In this document: in pieces, positions 5,744 to 9,958 of the stretch
Layout of the letters: each line of letters starts with the position of its first letter
Position numbering within the stretch: position 1 is the first letter of the stretch
Source: Clostridia bacterium
GTDB lineage: Bacteria; Bacillota; Clostridia; Oscillospirales; CAG-272
Reading direction: 5' to 3'
Assembly: GCA_017958705.1 (NCBI GenBank)
Contig: JAGDCE010000043.1
Coordinates: forward strand, 1 to 9,958
Length of the DNA stretch: 9,958 nucleotides
The notes under the pieces: generated by a model
Told to the model about the DNA's origin: nothing
The model's input: the letters and a program-made list of their open reading frames with translations, nothing else
The model's database searches: none
Translations under genes and position numbers: made by a program

Positions 5744-6075
5744 TGGAAATCAAATACGAAGTGATATTCTGCATAGTGAACGAAGGTTTCAGCGAAGCCG
5801 TCATGGACGCGGCGCGTCGCGCCGGAGCGACCGGCGGCACCGTAATGCGCTCACGCGGCACCGCGAACGTAGAAAGCGAAAAGATCTTCGGCATAACGGT
5901 CTCGCCTCAGAAGGAGATCATCATGATGCTCGTCGACGCATCACTGAGAAACGACATACTTCACGCGCTGTATAAAGCGATAGGGCTCGATACGCCAGGT
6001 CAGGGCATAGCGTTCGCGCTACCCGTGGACGAGGCGGTCGGCATTTCCCTGCCCCCGACGGACAAGCCGGAATGA
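5743..6075 (+). CDS. P-II-like protein 2, second DUF1538 partner
   Basis: This is a 110-residue P-II-family protein. It opens with YEVIFCIVNEG (5-15), followed by a helix and the family-typical GATGGTVMRSRGT (28-40). A short loop, ANVESEKIFGI (41-51), replaces the long canonical T-loop and has no tyrosine. Then come KEIIMMLV (57-64), a helix, and TPGQGIAFALPVDEAVGI (84-101), a glycine-rich B-loop-like segment before the last strand. It is a clear paralogue of the preceding gene, but the two differ in loop content: this one has GGTV and TPGQG, the other has neither. The genes overlap by one base (TAATG), so co-translation in matched amounts is likely. That fits a heterotrimer or two separate sensors on one transporter. 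No terminator hairpin with a T-run follows; the next promoter begins 38 bases downstream. Confidence 0.88.
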   Translation: MEIKYEVIFCIVNEGFSEAVMDAARRAGATGGTVMRSRGTANVESEKIFGITVSPQKEIIMMLVDASLRNDILHALYKAIGLDTPGQGIAFALPVDEAVGISLPPTDKPE

Positions 6076-6113
6076 GCATCCGGCGCCGTTCATAAAAATA
6101 TACACGTAAATAC

Positions 6114-6142
6114 TTGAATTTCGGACAGAATTAAGTTATAAT
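6114..6142 (+). promoter_or_regulatory. SigA promoter for uppP-ftsK-DJ-1
   Basis: TTGAAT (6114-6119; four of six bases match TTGACA), a 17-base spacer and TATAAT (6137-6142) predict a start near 6149 and a leader of about 48 bases to the uppP ATG. Confidence 0.8.
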
Positions 6143-6156
6143 ATAGAGTGGCGGCG

Positions 6157-6199
6157 CATAACCTGCTGTGTGAACTAACACGGCGGGGGGTGCGTTATG
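6157..6199 (+). promoter_or_regulatory. uppP leader hairpin enclosing the ribosome site
   Basis: CTGCTGTGT (6163-6171) pairs with ACACGGCGG (6178-6186) as a nine-pair stem with two G-U pairs and a six-base loop. CATAAC (6157-6162) directly before it pairs with GTTATG (6194-6199), which contains the start codon. The G-rich stretch at 6185-6190 that would serve as ribosome site is left partly in the stem and partly in a bulge. The structure could restrain uppP translation. It is read from the sequence only; no known riboswitch or leader-peptide motif is recognised. Confidence 0.4.
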
Positions 6200-7021
6200 G
6201 ACGTTTTATCGGCGATAATACTCGGACTGATACAGGGCGCGACGGAATTCATACCCGTGTCGTCCTCGGCGCATCTCTGCGCTTTCCGGATCATCTTCGG
6301 GTTTGATCCCGGGCAAACGTATCCGGGGCTCGACACGATCCTTCACGCCGGGACGCTTTTCGCGGTGCTGTTCGCATACCGGAAAGAACTGCCCGGGCTG
6401 GGTCGCGCGGCGCTTACGCTGCCGTCCGTCATACTGAAAAAGAAACGCCCGGACAGGGACGGGCGCACCGTGCTCTTCGCGGTCACGGCGACGGTCCCGA
6501 TAGTCGCCGCGGTCCTGCTCGGACTCGGCGGGCTGTCCGAACGCGTATCGGGCTCGCTCTCCGCTATCGGCGCACTGCTGATGATCAACGGTATAATGCT
6601 TTTGACCGGCGACGGCGTACGCGGGGCGTCTCTTACCGCGGACGACGTGAAGCCGCGGCACGCGATCGGCGTCGGACTGTTTCAGGCTGTCGCGGCGCTG
6701 CCCGGCATTTCTCGCTCCGGCGCCACGGTCACCGGCGGTCTGCTGCTCGGGATAAGACGCGACGAGGCGGTGCGGCTGTCGTTCATCTGTTCGATCCCGG
6801 CGATCTTCGGCGCGTGTGTGCTTAAGTTTCCCGACGCCGTCCGGTCGTTCACCGCAGGCGCCGCGCCGGTATACGCCGCAGGCGCGTTATCCGCCGCCGC
6901 GGCGGGTTTTCTGGCGATAAAACTGATAAAATTCATCGGTGAAAAGCCGGTGTTCAAATACTTTTCGATATACTGTTTTGCCGCGGGCGTCTTCGCACTG
7001 TTGTACGGGATCCGCGGCTGA
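6197..7021 (+). CDS. uppP: Undecaprenyl-diphosphatase, BacA/UppP family
   Basis: This 274-residue membrane enzyme removes a phosphate from undecaprenyl pyrophosphate. It regenerates the lipid carrier for peptidoglycan and other wall polymers, and it is the target step blocked by bacitracin. Both family signatures are present: LIQGATEFIPVSSSAHL (11-27), with the Q/E-x-x-x-E pattern as Gln13 and Glu17 plus His26, and PGISRSGATVTGG (169-181), with the catalytic-site Arg173 and Ser residues. Length and about eight hydrophobic segments match the family. It uses ATG at 6197 behind a G-run (GGCGGGGGG, 6182-6190) rather than a standard AGGAGG, within a potential hairpin. ftsK starts 14 bases after the stop, so the two are likely co-transcribed. 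High expression of members of this family is known to give bacitracin tolerance. Confidence 0.95.
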   Translation: MDVLSAIILGLIQGATEFIPVSSSAHLCAFRIIFGFDPGQTYPGLDTILHAGTLFAVLFAYRKELPGLGRAALTLPSVILKKKRPDRDGRTVLFAVTATVPIVAAVLLGLGGLSERVSGSLSAIGALLMINGIMLLTGDGVRGASLTADDVKPRHAIGVGLFQAVAALPGISRSGATVTGGLLLGIRRDEAVRLSFICSIPAIFGACVLKFPDAVRSFTAGAAPVYAAGALSAAAAGFLAIKLIKFIGEKPVFKYFSIYCFAAGVFALLYGIRG

Positions 7022-7035
7022 GAGGAATTTCATAA

Positions 7036-9579
7036 ATGGCAAACAAGAAAAAAAGCAAGAATCAAAGCAAGGCTAAAAAACAGACGAAAACAAAGAAGCC
7101 GATGCCGAACAAAAGCAGCAACGAGACGAGATCCGCCCCGGCGAAGGCCGGCAAAGAGGACGGGATCATACTTCTGATCCGCGCGATCTGCGGACTGCTC
7201 GCTCTGTTCCTTTTGTTCTGCTATATCTGGCCGGACGCTTCCGGCGCTTTCGGGCGCGCGATAAGGACCGGTCTTTTCGGCGCGTTCGGCATCTCGTCCG
7301 TGCTTCTTCCTACGTTCCTTCTGCTCCTTGCGGTGTTTCTGAAGCGCCTGTGGCAGAACGGCTCGCTTTTCTTCCGTATGGCGTGGGCGGTGCTCGCTCA
7401 GGTGTGCATCGCGACGTTCTGCGGCGTGTTCACGCTCGAAAGCCCGGCGATTCTGTCCGCTGCCGATTTTTATGAAAAATGCTCGGGCTTCCGCGGAGGC
7501 GGCGTCGTGGGCGGCATGATCGCTCAGTGGATGCACGCCGGCGTCGGCAGCGTGTTCACGGCGATAATAATGATGCTTCTCTTCATCGTTTTCGGCGCGC
7601 TGACGGTCGGCATAACGCCGGTCGTGATAGCCGATTACATAGGCGGCAAGGTAAGCAAGGGCGCGAAAACCCAAAAAGAAAAGCTTGAAGAGCGCAGGAG
7701 GCTTTCCGCCGAGAAAAAGGCGGAGCTTCAGAGACAGCAGGAGCTTCAGATTCAGAACAGCCCGGCGGCCGTCGTGACGGACAAGCCGAGAAAGAACAAA
7801 AAAGCGTACGACTACGAAAATGAAGAACCCGATATAATACCGCATAAGAAAGACGCGCTCGACGAGCTGCTCGACAGCGACGACGAGGGCGTGGACCAGT
7901 TCGTCCGCTCTCCCGCCGAGATATTCTTCGAGGACGGGATCCTCGTGGACAAGCCGGTAAAGGTGGCGCCGGAGCCCGTCTCCGACACGCTGCCCGAGGA
8001 AAAGACGATAAACGACAAAACCGACACGATCGAGACCGTGAAAGAACCGGTCGGGGTGAAGATCCCGGATCTGCCCGAGCCGAAAAAGCCGGCGCCGGTA
8101 AAGGATCCGCCGCCCTACAAGTTCCCGCCGCTAAAGCTTCTCTCCCTGCCTGACGGCAAGGGCTCCGGCATAAGCGCCGAGGAGGCAAAGAGCAACGCGA
8201 GAAAGATCGTGGAAACACTGTCAAATTTCGGTATTTCCGTTTCAGTCGAAAACATCTCCTGCGGTCCGACTATAACGAGATACGAGCTCCGTCCCGCTCC
8301 GGGCGTGCGTATCTCGAGGATTGGCAATCTGATCGACGACCTCGCGCGCGTGCTCGCGTCCGGCGGCGTCAGATTCGAAAGCTCGATCGAGGGCAAGGAC
8401 ACGGTCGGCATCGAGGTGCCGAATAAAGCGCCGTTCACGGTAAACATCAGGACGCTGCTCGATACCGACACGTTCAGGAACGCGAAGAGCAAGGTCTTCT
8501 GTGCGCTCGGCGTCGACATATCGAACGAGCCGACGTTCCTTGACATACAGAAAATGCCGCACATGATCATCGCCGGCGCGACCGGCATGGGTAAATCCGT
8601 GTGCATAAACAGCCTCATCGTCAGCATCCTTTACAGAGCGAAGCCCGACGAGGTCAAACTGATAATGATCGACCCGAAGAAGGTCGAATTCGCGCCGTAC
8701 GTCGGCATCCCGCACCTTCTCGTGCCGGTCATAACCGACATGAAAAAGGCGGCGGGCGCGCTGAACTGGCTCGTGCAGGAGATGGAGCGCAGATACGATC
8801 TGATAGAAGCGACCGGCTGCCGCAACATATACGGCTACAACGAGACGGCAAAAAACAACCCGGATCTTGAAAAACTTCCCATTATGGTGATAATAATCGA
8901 CGAGCTCGCCGATCTTATGGCAACGTCGAAGGACAACGTCGAAAGCTCGATCGCGCGTATCGCCGCGAAGGCGCGCGCCGCCGGCATGCACCTTATCATA
9001 GGCACGCAGAGACCGGACGTTTCCGTCATCTCGGGTACGATAAAGAACAACATCCCGTCGCGTATCGCCTGCCGCGTCGGCTCGCAGATCGACTCGCGCA
9101 CGATACTTGACGAAGGAGGCGCCGAGAGACTTATCGGCCGCGGCGACATGCTTTACAAGCCGGTCGGCGCGCTGAAGTTGACGAGGCTTCAGGGCAGTTT
9201 CGTATCCGACGACGAGGTCGAGGCGGTCGTCAACTATATCAAGAACCAAGGCCTCGAGGCCAATTACAGCGACGAGGCGATCAGGAACATCGACAAGGAA
9301 GCCGAAAACATCAGCGACGGCAAAAAGAAGCTCACGATCGGCGGCGGCGAATCCGGCGACGACGAACTGCTTCTGTCGGCCATCGAGATATCGTTCGACG
9401 CCGGCAAGGTCGCCACTTCCCTGCTCAACCGCAAGCTGTCGATCGGCTACGGGCGCGCGGCGAAGATCATCGACCGCATGGAGGAAATGGGCATCTGCTC
9501 CGGCGCAAACGGCAGCAAACCGCGCGAGCTGATCATGTCGCGCGAGCAGTTCATGGCAAAATACGGAAGCGATGAATAA
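7036..9579 (+). CDS. ftsK: DNA translocase FtsK/SpoIIIE
   Basis: This 847-residue septal DNA pump drives chromosomal DNA across the closing division or sporulation septum by ATP hydrolysis. Domains in order: a lysine-rich cytosolic tail (1-40); about four membrane segments (roughly 43-63, 83-103, 113-133, 170-200); a charged, low-complexity linker (about 205-365, rich in Lys, Glu, Pro and Asp, with a probable coiled coil at 211-240); the alpha/beta RecA-like motor (about 380-765), with Walker A GATGMGKS (514-521), IDPKKVEF (545-552), Walker B MVIIIDELADLM (617-628) and GTQRP (656-660); and a C-terminal gamma winged helix (about 776-847) of the kind that reads KOPS/SRS guide sequences. Length and four-helix anchor fit SpoIIIE-type proteins of Firmicutes; FtsK and SpoIIIE names cannot be separated here. 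AGGAA in the uppP-ftsK gap (7022-7026) serves as ribosome site. Confidence 0.96.
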   Translation: MANKKKSKNQSKAKKQTKTKKPMPNKSSNETRSAPAKAGKEDGIILLIRAICGLLALFLLFCYIWPDASGAFGRAIRTGLFGAFGISSVLLPTFLLLLAVFLKRLWQNGSLFFRMAWAVLAQVCIATFCGVFTLESPAILSAADFYEKCSGFRGGGVVGGMIAQWMHAGVGSVFTAIIMMLLFIVFGALTVGITPVVIADYIGGKVSKGAKTQKEKLEERRRLSAEKKAELQRQQELQIQNSPAAVVTDKPRKNKKAYDYENEEPDIIPHKKDALDELLDSDDEGVDQFVRSPAEIFFEDGILVDKPVKVAPEPVSDTLPEEKTINDKTDTIETVKEPVGVKIPDLPEPKKPAPVKDPPPYKFPPLKLLSLPDGKGSGISAEEAKSNARKIVETLSNFGISVSVENISCGPTITRYELRPAPGVRISRIGNLIDDLARVLASGGVRFESSIEGKDTVGIEVPNKAPFTVNIRTLLDTDTFRNAKSKVFCALGVDISNEPTFLDIQKMPHMIIAGATGMGKSVCINSLIVSILYRAKPDEVKLIMIDPKKVEFAPYVGIPHLLVPVITDMKKAAGALNWLVQEMERRYDLIEATGCRNIYGYNETAKNNPDLEKLPIMVIIIDELADLMATSKDNVESSIARIAAKARAAGMHLIIGTQRPDVSVISGTIKNNIPSRIACRVGSQIDSRTILDEGGAERLIGRGDMLYKPVGALKLTRLQGSFVSDDEVEAVVNYIKNQGLEANYSDEAIRNIDKEAENISDGKKKLTIGGGESGDDELLLSAIEISFDAGKVATSLLNRKLSIGYGRAAKIIDRMEEMGICSGANGSKPRELIMSREQFMAKYGSDE

Positions 9580-9591
9580 AGGAGGATCGAC

Positions 9592-9958
9592 GTGATATAT
9601 ATGTTCTGCGCCGACGGGCTCGAAGAGGTCGAGGCTCTCGCAACGCTCGACGTGATCCGCCGCGCCGGTCTGTCCGTCACAACGGTCGGCGTTTCCGGTG
9701 AAACCGCGGAAGGGCCCCACAAAATCAAGTTTTTCACGGATATGACTCTGCAGGAATTTGAAAACAAAGCGGACAAAGCCGAAGCAGTGATACTCCCCGG
9801 CGGAGGAGTCGGCACTCAGACGCTATACGAGAATAAAACCGTCTGCGAAGCGGTAAAAAAGACCGCCGCGGAGGGCGGGCTCGTCTGCGCGATATGCGCC
9901 GCCCCGTCGGTTTTAGGCAGGTTGGGACTGCTGCAGGGTCGCTCCGCCGTCTGCTATC
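9592..9958 (+). CDS. DJ-1/PfpI-family protein (YajL/ThiJ-like), 3' end missing
   Basis: The first 122 residues of a DJ-1/PfpI-superfamily protein are present; whole members are usually about 180-190 residues, so roughly one third is beyond the edge. Start is a GTG at 9592 with a perfect AAAGGAGG (9578-9585), which overlaps the ftsK stop. Family features are MFCADGLEEVEA (4-15), where Glu12 or Glu11 should contact the reactive cysteine; the VILPGGG strand-turn (66-72); and the nucleophile elbow CAICAAPSVLG (99-109) with Cys102 matching Cys106 of human DJ-1. Relatives have been linked to oxidative or carbonyl stress, chaperone or deglycase activity (disputed), and are often labelled thiazole monophosphate biosynthesis. 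Sequence does not choose among these. Its tight junction with ftsK suggests co-translation, with no evident functional link. Confidence 0.9.
   Translation, partial: MIYMFCADGLEEVEALATLDVIRRAGLSVTTVGVSGETAEGPHKIKFFTDMTLQEFENKADKAEAVILPGGGVGTQTLYENKTVCEAVKKTAAEGGLVCAICAAPSVLGRLGLLQGRSAVCY

Noticed and set aside
6075..6113. A terminator after the second P-II gene
   Set aside because: There is only a weak GGCGCC self-complementary core followed by A-rich, not T-rich, sequence. I see no credible intrinsic terminator, so read-through into uppP is possible.
8242..9720. A 492-codon minus-strand open frame opposite ftsK
   Set aside because: It is a shadow of the GC-rich ftsK coding sequence, with Arg/Asp/His-rich composition and no motif. 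ftsK is certain from its Walker motifs.

Overview
The window looks like a chromosomal segment of a fairly GC-rich, uncultured Firmicute of the class Clostridia. The signs are strong AGGAGG-type ribosome sites, near-consensus SigA promoters with 17-base spacers, a CCA-encoding tRNA, two MKK...C-type lipoprotein signal peptides, a SpoIIIE/FtsK translocase, and a DUF1538 membrane protein paired with P-II-like proteins. I cannot name the species.

Layout. Positions 1-73 hold the first 24 codons of a minus-strand lipoprotein with a consensus promoter at 100-128. Positions 130-500 hold no convincing gene. They are packed with hairpins and repeated modules, and these are related to the 3' end of the adjacent minus-strand tRNA-Ala(GGC) at 502-577. 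From 732 onward everything is on the plus strand. First comes a small lipoprotein gene (732-1232) with its own strong terminator. Next is a tight five-gene run from one consensus promoter: a RodA/FtsW-type SEDS glycosyltransferase, an O-acetylhomoserine sulfhydrylase, a DUF1538 putative transporter, and two different P-II-like proteins (1375-6075). A new promoter at 6114-6142 then drives uppP, ftsK/spoIIIE and a DJ-1/PfpI-family gene that runs off the right edge (6197-9958).

How the genes fit together. RodA-like SEDS and UppP both act in peptidoglycan synthesis: the first polymerises lipid II, the second recycles the undecaprenyl carrier. FtsK/SpoIIIE moves chromosomal DNA through the closing septum. 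MetY is metabolic and is translationally coupled to rodA. DUF1538 followed by two P-II-like genes, with only 10-base and 1-base junctions, resembles the amtB-glnK arrangement. It suggests a membrane transporter gated by a pair of small signal-binding proteins; substrate and ligand are unknown.

The two points most worth following up are the tRNA-derived, hairpin-bearing repeat array at 243-524, where two module copies keep the same stem with a different stem sequence, and the DUF1538/P-II/P-II cassette.
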